Shown: positions 24,762-32,815, counted from the stretch's first letter. The stretch is DNA of 34,010 bases from Anaerosolibacter carboniphilus (GCF_014205875.1 NZ_JACHEN010000043.1:1-34010), one strand, 5' to 3'. Notes: generated by a model from the letters alone, not told the origin. A program made the numbers and translations.

Positions 24762-26240
24762 TTACAATTCTATCGTTTTTGTAGCAACATTCTCGCAAAA
24801 TGCACAATCATGCTCAACAAACAAAATTGTTGGTTGATATTCTAGCAGCAATTTCTCAATCTGCATGCGAGAAATGACATCAATAAAGTTCAATGGTTCA
24901 TCCCAAATATACAAATGCGCCTGTTCACACAAACTTTTTGCAATCAATACTTTTTTCTTCTGTCCTCCACTAAAATTCTCAATATTCTTTTCAAACTGCT
25001 CTCTTGAAAAATCGAGTTTTCTAAGAATCGATTTAAATACACTTTCATCAATACACTGTTTATCTGCATACTCAGATAAACTGCCATATAAATCCGATGT
25101 ATCCTGGGAAACATACGAAATGATTAACTGACTATTTTTCCTCACAATTCCATTATGAGGAATATCATGTCCATAAATCAACTTCAAAATACTTGATTTT
25201 CCACTACCATTCTTTCCCTGAATAGCAATTCTTTCCCCTCGCTCCATGGTAAAGTTTACATCTTCACAGACAATTTTATCATCATAATAAATTGAAACAT
25301 CTGTAAGTTCCACAATCTTATTATCATGAAAAGTAAGCGGCAATATTTCTAGCCTTTCATTACTTTCAATATTTTTAAGAAGTTTTGATTTTTTCTCAAT
25401 CATGTTTTGTTGTCTAGATTCTATATTCTTAGCACGCTTCATCATTTTTGCCGCTTTGTGTCCAACATACCCTTTATCTAATTTACTCCCAGAATTAGTG
25501 GCTCCATGCTTGCTACTTTCCACACGATCTGACCATTCAGATGTACGCTTTGATGAACCCGAAAGTCGGCTGATATCTCTTTTCAACTTTTCGTTTTCTG
25601 CTATTTCAAAACTATCTTGTAATTCTTTGTTTCTCCACCATGAAGAAAAATTTCCTTTCTGTATTTCAATATTCGTTTTATTAATAGCCAAAATATGATC
25701 AACACAATTGTCCAGAAAAGATCTATCATGTGAAACTAGAATAAATCCTTTCTTTTTTCCCAAGTAATTACTTAGTTTTTTTCTAGCTTCAGCATCCAAA
25801 TGATTTGTAGGCTCATCAATAAGCAAGAATGAGTTCTCCTTCAAAAACATAGCAGCAAGCAACACTTTTGTTTGCTCTCCTTTTGATAGTGTATAAAACT
25901 GTCTGTATAAAACATCATCGTCTACTTCCAACAACGATAATTCTTTCATTATTTCCCAATCCATTGAATTTGGACTGATTTCCCTTATGATATCTATGGT
26001 GAAAAATCCTTGTTCCCGCACCTCATAAGGAAAATATTCAAAAGTTATACTCGCAGAGATATTCCCTTTATATTCATATTTTCCAAGTAAAAGATTCAGA
26101 AAAGTAGTTTTTCCTCGCCCATTTCTTCCTGTAAAACCGAGTTTCCAATCGGTATCAATTTGAAAGCTTACATTTTCAAAAATAGTATCATAACATCCTT
26201 CATAAGCGAAGGCCAGGTTTGTAATATTTATTAAAGACAT
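24762..26240 (-). CDS. ABC-F ribosome-protection-type ATPase (Lsa/Vga-like)
   Basis: A 492-residue protein of two fused ATPase domains without membrane helices. Domain 1: Walker A GRNGRGKTTFLNLL, signature TLSKGEQTK, Walker B FLLIDEPTNHLD, His switch SHDRSFLD. Domain 2: GKNGSGKSSILKL, signature NFSGGQKKK, Walker B LYIWDEPLNFID, EHD switch. The charged linker (about 200-310, including KRTSEWSDRVESSKHGATNS and the KMMKRAKNIE helix) and the size match Lsa-type ABC-F proteins that displace lincosamides, streptogramin A and pleuromutilins from the ribosome. Its leader with uORFs and a terminator supports an antibiotic-inducible role. ATG 26240 lies 8 nt after GGGAGGA. Resistance spectrum is inference. 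Confidence 0.93.
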   Translation of the reverse strand: MSLINITNLAFAYEGCYDTIFENVSFQIDTDWKLGFTGRNGRGKTTFLNLLLGKYEYKGNISASITFEYFPYEVREQGFFTIDIIREISPNSMDWEIMKELSLLEVDDDVLYRQFYTLSKGEQTKVLLAAMFLKENSFLLIDEPTNHLDAEARKKLSNYLGKKKGFILVSHDRSFLDNCVDHILAINKTNIEIQKGNFSSWWRNKELQDSFEIAENEKLKRDISRLSGSSKRTSEWSDRVESSKHGATNSGSKLDKGYVGHKAAKMMKRAKNIESRQQNMIEKKSKLLKNIESNERLEILPLTFHDNKIVELTDVSIYYDDKIVCEDVNFTMERGERIAIQGKNGSGKSSILKLIYGHDIPHNGIVRKNSQLIISYVSQDTSDLYGSLSEYADKQCIDESVFKSILRKLDFSREQFEKNIENFSGGQKKKVLIAKSLCEQAHLYIWDEPLNFIDVISRMQIEKLLLEYQPTILFVEHDCAFCENVATKTIEL

Positions 26241-26304
26241 ATTTTTGTCCTCCCTTGTAAATTTATAGTACAAATAACAAAGTCGGAACAATAGGCGACT
26301 AGTA

Positions 26305-26385
26305 TTACTCCATACAAATGTCGCCCGCAGTATCCGGCTTTATATGAAGATTATCATGTGTTATTATAGTGTCTTTACTATTCAT
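26305..26385 (-). CDS. leader peptide uORF2 (26 codons) of the ABC-F gene
   Basis: A 26-codon frame preceded by a full AAGGAGG (26404-26398) lies between the attenuator terminator and the ABC-F gene. It begins MNSKDTIITHDN; an in-frame ATG 12 nt upstream touches the ribosome site and is less likely. Its stop codon falls in the loop of a GC-rich hairpin, GGCGAC (26325-26320) with GTCGCC (26299-26294), so its translation would reshape the RNA in front of the main gene. The coding status is inferred from position. Confidence 0.5.
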   Translation of the reverse strand: MNSKDTIITHDNLHIKPDTAGDICME

Positions 26386-26417
26386 TGTATTATCCATCCT
26401 CCTTAATCACACTATTT

Positions 26418-26457
26418 ATAAAAAATAAGAGCTGCAAGAAGTTTATTCTTACAGCTC
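26418..26457 (-). terminator. attenuator terminator in the ABC-F leader
   Basis: On the minus strand GAGCTGTAAGAA pairs with TTCTTGCAGCTC (26457-26446 and 26440-26429) around TAAAC, 12 bp with one G-U, followed by TTATTTTTTATAAA. It lies between the promoter and the ABC-F gene, so it must be bypassed for expression. Confidence 0.85.
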
Positions 26458-26524
26458 GTAAATATACATAGTTAAGCTAATAATGTTAGCATAACCTAAA
26501 AGTATATATTGAGAGAAAAAAGAA

Positions 26525-26536
26525 CAACTTTCTTGC
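26525..26536 (-). promoter_or_regulatory. antiterminator switch segment
   Basis: GCAAGAAAGTTG (26536-26525) can pair either with AAGTTTTCTTGC inside uORF1 (11 contiguous pairs with two G-U) or with AACTTCTTGC (26443-26434), the 3' arm of the terminator (10 pairs with a one-base bulge). These alternatives give an attenuation switch. Confidence 0.6.
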
Positions 26537-26599
26537 ATAAGCACAACAAACCAAGCAGAACACATCCGCTTAACATTTCGTCATATTGCACTTTAAAAA

Positions 26600-26620
26600 T
26601 TAGCAAGAAAACTTAATCAT
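26600..26620 (-). CDS. leader peptide uORF1 (MIKFSC)
   Basis: A six-codon frame, ATG ATT AAG TTT TCT TGC TAA, with GAGGTG (26631-26626) 5 nt upstream and starting about 24 nt after the predicted transcript start. Its last codons are segment 1 of the attenuator. A ribosome stalled by drug on this peptide would free the downstream switch segment to open the terminator. Confidence 0.65.
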   Translation of the reverse strand: MIKFSC

Positions 26621-26650
26621 CTTTTCACCTCAAATTTTAGATTAAATAAT

Positions 26651-26679
26651 ATTATACTACTATACGTAAAAAAAATCAA
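26651..26679 (-). promoter_or_regulatory. promoter of the ABC-F leader
   Basis: Minus-strand TTGATT (26679-26674), a 17-nt spacer and TATAAT (26656-26651). It gives a leader of about 400 nt before the ABC-F start codon. Confidence 0.7.
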
Positions 26680-26740
26680 TAACAAATGAATCAATAATAC
26701 TATTTTTGGCCCTAATTCAATCGTTAGAAATTCGTCAAGG

Positions 26741-26830
26741 CTATTCGTTGTTAATTAATTCAATAATACTCGCTTCGACTTCTCTTCCATAGGGTGTACA
26801 GTTCCACAAAAGCCCATCAATTTCGCACAT
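26741..26830 (-). pseudogene. possible gene fragment of 29 codons
   Basis: A short minus-strand frame (MCEIDGLLWNCTPYG, ending SIIELINNE) looks protein-like but has no ribosome site and is closed by a stop five codons upstream. It is best read as a remnant or chance frame in the otherwise empty, AT-rich stretch 26680-26990. Confidence 0.25.
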
Positions 26831-27051
26831 TAGTAGTTTTTATAGTAATTATATACCCTCAAGGGGATATTGTCTTTTTATCACTTTCACTCATCTATTT
26901 AAACATTAAATACACAAAAAGGATCAGTTTTCACTAACCTCTTAATTGTAACCTATTTCCAGATAGGCGACTATTGTCCATGAGATAATATGTCAGGAAT
27001 AATACTAAACCAGCTTTATATTTCCATTTTGTTATTTCTCATCCTTTACTG

Positions 27052-27465
27052 GGTATCGGGTCGTTCGGTAAACCGAGCACACCCAGTCCTACTGGAACCT
27101 TCAAAATCACAGAAAAAGCCTCCAATCCAGGTGGTGTTTTCGGCACCCGATGGATGCGTTTCTACAAAGACTACGGCATCCATGGCACCAACAATCCGGC
27201 TTCCATAGGAAGAGCAGTTTCCAATGGCTGCATTCGTATGTATAACCAGGATGTCAACTACGTCTACAGCCTTGTACCCATTGGTACTGAGGTAACTATC
27301 ATAAGCTCTCAAACTACAGATCGATATTATGTGGTTCAACCAGGAGATACCCTTTATAGTATTTCTCAAAAGCTAGGTGTCAGCTATGATGCACTATTAA
27401 GAGAGAATAGTATCACCGATCCCAATATGATTTATGTAGGGCAAAAGCTTCTCATTCCTATGTAG
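27052..27465 (+). pseudogene. truncated second copy of the L,D-transpeptidase gene
   Basis: From 27067 the DNA is nearly identical to 24227-24623 and reads GKPSTPSPTGTFKITEKASN, the catalytic HGTNNPASIG...SNGCIRM, and the LysM domain to the stop at 27465. The peptidoglycan-binding domain and first YkuD strand are missing. Weaker likeness with indels continues upstream (for example AGCTTTAT and TATCGG blocks at 27013-27059), so the 5' part seems decayed rather than never present. No in-frame start codon precedes residue Met at 27154. Most differences from the intact copy are in third codon positions, which points to a period of selection before the 5' end was lost. Confidence 0.85.
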
Positions 27466-27474
27466 AAAATAAAA

Positions 27475-27517
27475 AAGTATCAGGGTAGGTTTGTATGAAC
27501 TTGCCCTGATACTTTTA
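27475..27517 (+). terminator. intrinsic terminator after the truncated copy
   Basis: AAGTATCAGGG (27475-27485) pairs with CCCTGATACTT (27504-27514), followed by TTATT. It differs in sequence from the terminator of the intact copy. Confidence 0.75.
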
Positions 27518-27614
27518 TTAAGCAATTATTAACAATCATGACACAGAACCGCCCGAAACCACTGAAACAAGCCCTCTAGACTTAATATTGCAAGATGAAT
27601 TCTCTTCCTTTAAA

Positions 27615-28274
27615 TTAATGGGGCTTGTTTAGCAAACTATTTAAATAAGCTCTGAAAACTCTATCAATTAACCCCTCAAAATCTAATTCTCCTTCAGAAA
27701 CGCACCAATTATACAAAAAACCATGGCATAGTATGCATAAATCATAGGATACTTTTGTGGTATCTACATCTTCAATTAGTATCTTCTCCTGCTTACCTTG
27801 ATTTAAAATTTCCACGGATTGATGAAAAGCTAGAGAAAACACAGCTGTATTCATATAGTCTTCCTTAGGGGAAGGCAGCAAGCCTTTATTTTTTGTGGAT
27901 TGAAAGCTCGCCACGAACTCGTAGCCTCTTATTCGACAATGTACCGCAATAGACTTAAAAATTTCTATTATTTTCTCAATATGATCATATTCGTCCAAAT
28001 TCTTTTCTTTTGTAAAATATTCCTTTGAAAATTCAAAATACCGCTCTGCTAGATATATTGAAAGCAGATTCTCTTTTGTCTGGAAATGATGATAAAAAGA
28101 GCCAATAGATACATTTGAGATATCACATATATTTCTAACAGTAATAGAGTCATATGTATACTGTTTCATTAATTTATCTACAGCTTTTAAAAGCTTCTGC
28201 CGAGTTTCATTAGACTTAACTTGTTGTCTGCTTAAAATCGATTTAGAGTAAATCGTAATCACTCCTTTTTTCAA
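27615..28274 (-). CDS. TetR/AcrR-family regulator of the divergent flavoenzyme gene
   Basis: About 210-219 residues. The DNA-binding domain (about 18-65) shows ITVRNICDISNVSIGSFYHH then FQTKENLL, the TetR signature. The C-terminal domain (YFTKEKNLDEYDHIEKIIEI, NWCVSEGELDFEG) is of unknown ligand. It is divergent from the Old-Yellow-Enzyme-like gene, and a long palindrome lies on that gene's promoter. The start is unclear: the frame opens with TTG at 28274, but a strong AAGGAGTGAT site follows it and would best serve an ATT codon at 28253; no ATG is available. Confidence 0.9.
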   Translation of the reverse strand: MKKGVITIYSKSILSRQQVKSNETRQKLLKAVDKLMKQYTYDSITVRNICDISNVSIGSFYHHFQTKENLLSIYLAERYFEFSKEYFTKEKNLDEYDHIEKIIEIFKSIAVHCRIRGYEFVASFQSTKNKGLLPSPKEDYMNTAVFSLAFHQSVEILNQGKQEKILIEDVDTTKVSYDLCILCHGFLYNWCVSEGELDFEGLIDRVFRAYLNSLLNKPH

Positions 28275-28315
28275 TTTTGATTTTTATTATATCACACTTA
28301 TTATAAATAGAAAGC

Positions 28316-28344
28316 TTGACAATTAGTCTAATAGAAAATATAAT
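28316..28344 (+). promoter_or_regulatory. consensus promoter of the flavoenzyme gene
   Basis: TTGACA (28316-28321), a spacer of exactly 17 nt and TATAAT (28339-28344): a perfect sigma-A promoter. ATTAGTCTAAT (28322-28332), a small palindrome, lies in the spacer. Confidence 0.9.
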
Positions 28345-28382
28345 TAGAACACGAACTAGAACATGTTCTAATTCGTGTTCTA
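28345..28382. promoter_or_regulatory. 38-bp palindromic operator, probably of the TetR regulator
   Basis: A nearly perfect inverted repeat (one mismatched pair) centred on AGAACATGTTCT, with arms TAGAACACGAAC and its complement. It begins directly after the -10 hexamer, covering the transcript start, so a bound dimer pair would block initiation. The element contains repeated TAGAAC half-sites. Confidence 0.85.
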
Positions 28383-28402
28383 TATTAAAAGGGATGAGCC
28401 GA

Positions 28403-30325
28403 ATGTATGAAAAAATATTCGAACCAGCAAGAATTGGAAACTTAGAGCTAAAAAACCGAATAATTGTTACACCCATATCTACAGTAATGGCAAATGAAGA
28501 TGGATCTCCATCAGAAAAATATATTCGTTATTTAGAAGAAAAGGCAAAAGGTAACTTTGGTTTAATTGTAACTGAATATTATGTTGTTGAGCCCAAAGCG
28601 GGTCTTTTTACTAGATGCTTTAACATTTCCTCAGAAGAATTGATAGAAAAGCACAGTGAAATAACAAAACGAGTGCATGCAGCTGGTGGGAAGATTTCTG
28701 CTCAAATAAATCATGGAGGCCGTCAAATACGCAAAGAAATTTTTGGTAAAAAACTAATAGCACCTTCTTCAGTGAGAGATTTTGCTATGCGAGAATTACC
28801 AAGAGAATTAACTATAGAAGAAATTCATAATCTAGTTGAAGGTTATGGAGACACTGCTTTGAATCTCAAGAAGGCCGGTTTCGATGCAGTTGAGATTTAT
28901 GGTTGCCATGGCTTTCTCGTAAGTCAATTTCTATCTCGTTCTTCAAATAAGCGTACAGATGAATATGGTGGTTCATTACAGGGTCGCTGCCGTTTCGTAG
29001 TAGAAATCATTCAAAATATCCGTAAAAAAGTAGGTAAGGATTTCCCTGTTACAATAAGAATTTCCACAGAGGAATTTGTTCCAGGCGGTCTTACCTTAGA
29101 AGAAAATAAAGCTATTGCTGTTATTTTAGAAAACGCAGGAGTTGACGCTATAAGTTGTTCAAAGGGAGTCTTTATTACTGCAGAAAATATCGCTCCTCCA
29201 AATATGCTTGAGCACGCAGGCTACGTGAATAATGCAGCAGAAATTAAAAAGGTTGTTAATATCCCAGTTATTTTTGCTGGAAGAGTCAACGACCCAGCCA
29301 TTGCAGAAAGCATTCTTCGTTCTGGGAAAGCAGATTTTGTCGGTATGGCTAGAGCCTCCCTTGCTGATCCACAATTTTTAAACAAGGTAAAAGAAGGACG
29401 TCTTGATGATATCCAATATTGTATCGGTTGTAATCAAGGTTGTGTAGGCAGTGTACACAAAGGCATGCATGTGTGTTGTCTTGTTAATCCTTTCACTGGT
29501 AGAGAAGATGAAATTGAGGTAAAACCTGCTGATGTTAAGAAAAAAATAATTGTAGTCGGTGGTGGTATTGCCGGCTGTGAAGCAGCATTAATGGCAGCTA
29601 AACGAGGACATGATGTAACAATTTACGAAGGCCAATCAAAATTAGGAGGTCAGTGGAATTTAGCTGGAATACCTCCTGGAAAAACTGAATTATTATCTTT
29701 ACTTACATGGCAAAAGCATAAGCTAGATAAATATGGTGTAAAAGTAGTTCTAAATACTCATATAACTGTAGATATGGTTCAAGCAGAAAAGCCAGATGAA
29801 GTTATTATTGGAACTGGAGCTACACCTTTCACTCCACCAATTAATGGGATACATCAGCCTCATGTTGTGTCAGCTAATGATGTTTTATCTGGAAAAGAGT
29901 TCTTTGGTAAAAATGTAGTTGTTATCGGTGGAGGTCTAGTTGCTGCAGAAACAGCAGAATTTATTGCAAGTTACGGCTCAATAGTAACAATGATTGAATC
30001 AGCAGATGAAATTTTAAAAGGCATGATTCATCACAATAGAAACGCGCTTATGAAAAACTTAAAGCACCACGAAATTGAAATGCATACTAGTTCATCCGTA
30101 ACAGAAATTCAATCTGATGCAGTTTTATATGAATATAAAGGAAAACAATATAAAGTTGAGGAAGTTAATACCGTCGTTGTTGCTATCGGTTCTAGACCAC
30201 TCAATGAATTAGAGAGTTTCTTGAAAGCTGCAGGTATTTCTACTAAAGTTATTGGAGATGCAGCAAAAGTTAGAAACGGCCTTGATGCAGTTTATGAAGG
30301 CTTCATGGCTGGCATTACTGTTTAA
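28403..30325 (+). CDS. Old Yellow Enzyme-type NADH:flavin oxidoreductase (2-enoate / 2,4-dienoyl-CoA reductase family)
   Basis: A 640-residue enzyme with three parts: an FMN TIM barrel (1-330; FEPARIGNLELKNRIIVTPI, INHGGRQ, GCHGFLVSQFLSRSSNKR), a [4Fe-4S] motif CIGCNQGC...CC (Cys340, 343, 347, 359), and an FAD/NAD(P)H module (VVGGGIAGCEAALMA at about 383; VVVIGGGLVAAETAEF at about 505). Such enzymes reduce activated C=C bonds in enoates, dienoyl-CoAs or bile-acid-type steroids. The substrate cannot be told from sequence. ATG 28403 is 9 nt after AAAAGGG; earlier ATG 28394 touches that site. Expression should be induced when the divergent TetR leaves its operator. Confidence 0.93.
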   Translation: MYEKIFEPARIGNLELKNRIIVTPISTVMANEDGSPSEKYIRYLEEKAKGNFGLIVTEYYVVEPKAGLFTRCFNISSEELIEKHSEITKRVHAAGGKISAQINHGGRQIRKEIFGKKLIAPSSVRDFAMRELPRELTIEEIHNLVEGYGDTALNLKKAGFDAVEIYGCHGFLVSQFLSRSSNKRTDEYGGSLQGRCRFVVEIIQNIRKKVGKDFPVTIRISTEEFVPGGLTLEENKAIAVILENAGVDAISCSKGVFITAENIAPPNMLEHAGYVNNAAEIKKVVNIPVIFAGRVNDPAIAESILRSGKADFVGMARASLADPQFLNKVKEGRLDDIQYCIGCNQGCVGSVHKGMHVCCLVNPFTGREDEIEVKPADVKKKIIVVGGGIAGCEAALMAAKRGHDVTIYEGQSKLGGQWNLAGIPPGKTELLSLLTWQKHKLDKYGVKVVLNTHITVDMVQAEKPDEVIIGTGATPFTPPINGIHQPHVVSANDVLSGKEFFGKNVVVIGGGLVAAETAEFIASYGSIVTMIESADEILKGMIHHNRNALMKNLKHHEIEMHTSSSVTEIQSDAVLYEYKGKQYKVEEVNTVVVAIGSRPLNELESFLKAAGISTKVIGDAAKVRNGLDAVYEGFMAGITV

Positions 30326-30472
30326 TATAAATTGGCTTACTTAAAAATCAACTAACTATAATGCGCTCTTTAGATAATGCTTAGATACTGAATCGGTAAC
30401 ATGGTTTCGCATACAAAAGTTTTAACCTACACATATTATTAATGATTTAATTACTTTAAAGGAGAGATTTAA

Positions 30473-30844
30473 ATGTTAAATGAAAAATTACTTGAAGTTA
30501 TATCTCATGAAGGAGTAGTGACTATAGTATCTTGGAATAATAACGAACCACACGTAGCAAATACTTGGAACTCATATGTTAATGTAACATCTGATGACAG
30601 AATATTAATACCTGCAGGAGGAATGCAAAGAACACAAAAAAATGTTGACCAAAATAATCATGTAAAGATCGCTTTAGGTAGTAAAGAAGTTATGGGCTTT
30701 CAATACCCAGGAGCAGGCTTCGTAATTGAAGGAACTGCAAAATTTGTTGAATCAGGTTCAGATTTTGATATGATGAAAGAAAAATTCCCATGGCTAACTA
30801 GAGTGTTAGAGATAACAGTTTCATCTGCAAAGCAAAAAATTTAG
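30473..30844 (+). CDS. FMN-binding protein of the Desulfovibrio FMN-bp type
   Basis: A 123-residue split-barrel flavoprotein. HEGVVTIVSW, HVANTWNSYVNV, LIPAGGMQRTQKNVDQNN and LEITVSSAKQ closely follow the small FMN-binding protein of Desulfovibrio vulgaris (about 122 residues), a dimeric one-domain electron-transfer protein. It lies 147 nt after the flavoenzyme gene on the same strand with GGAGAG before ATG 30473 and may be its electron donor or simply a neighbour. A strong terminator follows. Confidence 0.9.
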   Translation: MLNEKLLEVISHEGVVTIVSWNNNEPHVANTWNSYVNVTSDDRILIPAGGMQRTQKNVDQNNHVKIALGSKEVMGFQYPGAGFVIEGTAKFVESGSDFDMMKEKFPWLTRVLEITVSSAKQKI

Positions 30845-30858
30845 TTATTATATGAATT

Positions 30859-30895
30859 AAAAAGTGTCGTCATTATCAATAAGACGACACTTTTT
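30859..30895. terminator. bidirectional intrinsic terminator
   Basis: AAAAAGTGTCGTC (30859-30871) and GACGACACTTTTT (30883-30895) form a perfect 13-bp stem serving both the FMN-binding protein gene and the convergent histidine kinase gene. Confidence 0.85.
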
Positions 30896-30896
30896 C

Positions 30897-32036
30897 TTAT
30901 AACGAAAGCTTTACTGTAAATGTAGTATTTTCTGTGTTGCTTTCCACAGAGATTGTTCCATCGTGAGCCGTGACAATTTCTTGTGCGATTGCCAAACCTA
31001 ACCCTGCTCCACCGGTGTTTGTGGAACGTGCAGAATCTAATCGGTAAAATTTTTCAAAAATAGTTTCAAGCTTTGCCTGGGGGATTGGATTTCCCTGATT
31101 AGTAAAAGTTATAACAATATTTTTGTCCTGCTGTTTAGCAGAAATGTCAATGACGCTGTTTTCATAGCTATAGGCTATCGCATTTTTCAGAATGTTATTG
31201 AATACACGGGCCAGTTTGTCTGCATCTCCCCACAAAGTGAGACCATCTGGTACATTGACGGACATCTGCTTTCCTTCTGGAGACAGCATTGGATAGAATT
31301 CGTCCGCCATCTGCTGGAGCATGAACAGTAAATTGATTTTTTCTTTATTCAAAACAATCGTTTGAAGATTAAATCTTGTGATCTCAAAAAACTCATTTAT
31401 AAGCTGCTCTAATCGATAAGCTTTTTCCAAGGTAATACCGACATATTTTGCCTTCTGTTCAGGAGGCATATCAGGAGCTTCATCCAGAAGACTTAAGTAT
31501 CCTATAACGGAGGTCAGAGGTGTCTTTATATCATGAGCCAAGTAAACTACCAAATCATTTTTGCGCTGCTCGGCATCAAGTGCGGCTTTCTTTTGTTTTT
31601 CCAAGTTGTTTTTTATCTGATTAAGCTTATTTTCCATAAAATCCAATTCCGGTGATAATGTAATTTCATCATCGGATTCCTCAGCAAGTCTATCCATTCC
31701 AGCAATGACTTCATCGAAATATTTAGTAAACCAAGAAACAGAAAATCGAAAAAGGATAACTAAAAATATTAGGGTTACAACAAAAAGGATCATCTCCATA
31801 TTGTTGCGAATCACCAACTGATAGATTGTCTCTGCGTCCGAATTATTAAAATGAAAAGCATTGACTAAAAATCTAACGATACGATCTCCGATCTGTCCAC
31901 GCAGGATATAGCGCAATAGATAAGCAGTTGCAGCGGCGGCAAAAATAATAAGGAGCATTTGAAAAAATACTTTCCATTTTAATTTTGTATAATCATTCCT
32001 TCTTTTATCTCTCTTACTTTTCAATTTTATAGCCAA
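30897..32036 (-). CDS. sensor histidine kinase, VanS-like
   Basis: About 379 residues: membrane helices at about 24-45 and 82-103 flanking a short extracellular loop (about 36 residues), a HAMP-like linker, HisKA with VYLAHDIKTPLTSVIGYLSL (phospho-acceptor His168), and HATPase_c with NNILKNAIAYS, the GNPIP turn and GGAGLGLAIAQEI. The short sensor loop and the H-box region resemble VanS-type kinases, but no vanH/A/X or other resistance gene is in the window. The frame starts with TTG overlapping the regulator gene by 23 nt; the exact start is uncertain because the G-rich site directly abuts that codon. Downstream targets are unknown. Confidence 0.9.
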   Translation of the reverse strand: MAIKLKSKRDKRRNDYTKLKWKVFFQMLLIIFAAAATAYLLRYILRGQIGDRIVRFLVNAFHFNNSDAETIYQLVIRNNMEMILFVVTLIFLVILFRFSVSWFTKYFDEVIAGMDRLAEESDDEITLSPELDFMENKLNQIKNNLEKQKKAALDAEQRKNDLVVYLAHDIKTPLTSVIGYLSLLDEAPDMPPEQKAKYVGITLEKAYRLEQLINEFFEITRFNLQTIVLNKEKINLLFMLQQMADEFYPMLSPEGKQMSVNVPDGLTLWGDADKLARVFNNILKNAIAYSYENSVIDISAKQQDKNIVITFTNQGNPIPQAKLETIFEKFYRLDSARSTNTGGAGLGLAIAQEIVTAHDGTISVESNTENTTFTVKLSL

Positions 32037-32712
32037 CCCCCCATACCGTTTTGATATATTTGGGATGCTCTGCGCTGTCGTGCATTTTTTCTCTTAAATG
32101 TCGGATATGAACCATTACAGTATTATTGCTATTGGTGAAATATTTATCTCCCCATACCTCATGGAACAATTCTTCCGAACTTACCACCCGTCCGCGATTG
32201 GAGCAAAGGACCCAAAGAATTGAAAACTCTGTAGGAGTGAGAGATAGCTTTTTTTCATTCAGCGTACATTCACGGGTATCCTTGTTCAGAACTAAACCTG
32301 AAAATTCGATCAGCTTTTCCTCACGCAATGATTCGATAGAATTATATTTAGTAAACCTGCGTAGCTGCGCCTTGACACGGGCAACAAGCTCCAAAGGCCG
32401 AAACGGTTTTGTCATGTAATCGTCCGCACCTAGTGTCAATCCTGTAATTTTATCAATTTCTTCTTCTTTAGCGGTCAGCATGATAACAGGGAAATTATGA
32501 TTTTCCCTAATTTTCCGGCAGAGAGTAAAGCCATCAATATCCGGCAGCATGACATCAAGTATCGCAAGCTCTAACTGTTCCGACTCAACACACCGGAACG
32601 CGTCTTGACCGTTATAAAATTTGTATATTGTAAAACCTTCATTTTTTAAATAAACTTCAATTAGGTCTGCTATGGACTGCTCATCGTCTACAACCAAAAT
32701 ATTGATACTCAT
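32014..32712 (-). CDS. OmpR/PhoB-family response regulator, VanR-like
   Basis: A 232-residue regulator. The receiver domain (1-120) has Asp9/Asp10, the phospho-acceptor Asp53 in AILDVMLPDIDGF, Thr in IMLTAKEEE and Lys in DDYMTKPFRPLEL. The C-terminal winged helix (about 130-232) has LSLTPTEFSILWVLCSNRGR and VMVHIRHLREKM followed by TVWGVGYKIE. It acts with the kinase encoded by the overlapping next gene. ATG 32712 is spaced 7-8 nt from AAGGGAT; the frame to 32742 has no site. Confidence 0.93.
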   Translation of the reverse strand: MSINILVVDDEQSIADLIEVYLKNEGFTIYKFYNGQDAFRCVESEQLELAILDVMLPDIDGFTLCRKIRENHNFPVIMLTAKEEEIDKITGLTLGADDYMTKPFRPLELVARVKAQLRRFTKYNSIESLREEKLIEFSGLVLNKDTRECTLNEKKLSLTPTEFSILWVLCSNRGRVVSSEELFHEVWGDKYFTNSNNTVMVHIRHLREKMHDSAEHPKYIKTVWGVGYKIEK

Positions 32713-32784
32713 AAGCTCTATCCCTTCTTCCTGATTAAACACTCATTATTATAGTACTACAAAACAAAAATTTATATCATAATA

Positions 32785-32815
32785 ATTTTCTTATGAAAAC
32801 CTTAAGGTTTTATTA
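32785..32815. promoter_or_regulatory. palindrome and direct repeat upstream of the response regulator gene
   Basis: AAAACCTTAAGGTTTT (32796-32811) is a perfect 16-bp palindrome about 85 nt before the start codon. Read on the minus strand, CTTAAGGTTTT is followed at once by CATAAGAAAAT, an 11-bp spaced direct repeat like OmpR-family binding sites, suggesting autoregulation. Confidence 0.4.

Noticed and set aside
26291..26975. 11-base match ATAGGCGACTA at 26291 and about 26964, as possible insertion-site repeats around the ABC-F leader
   Set aside because: Matches of this length occur many times by chance in 34 kb and the flanks do not extend the identity.
26990..27208. 72-codon plus-strand frame beginning MSGIILNQLYIS
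   Set aside because: It runs in a different frame through the junction of the truncated transpeptidase copy and becomes nonsense relative to it.
27046..27369. 107-codon minus-strand frame opposite the truncated transpeptidase
   Set aside because: Antisense shadow; the plus strand has strong homology to the intact copy.
30897..32712. Vancomycin resistance cluster
   Set aside because: Only the two-component genes resemble van systems; no ligase, dehydrogenase or dipeptidase gene is present.
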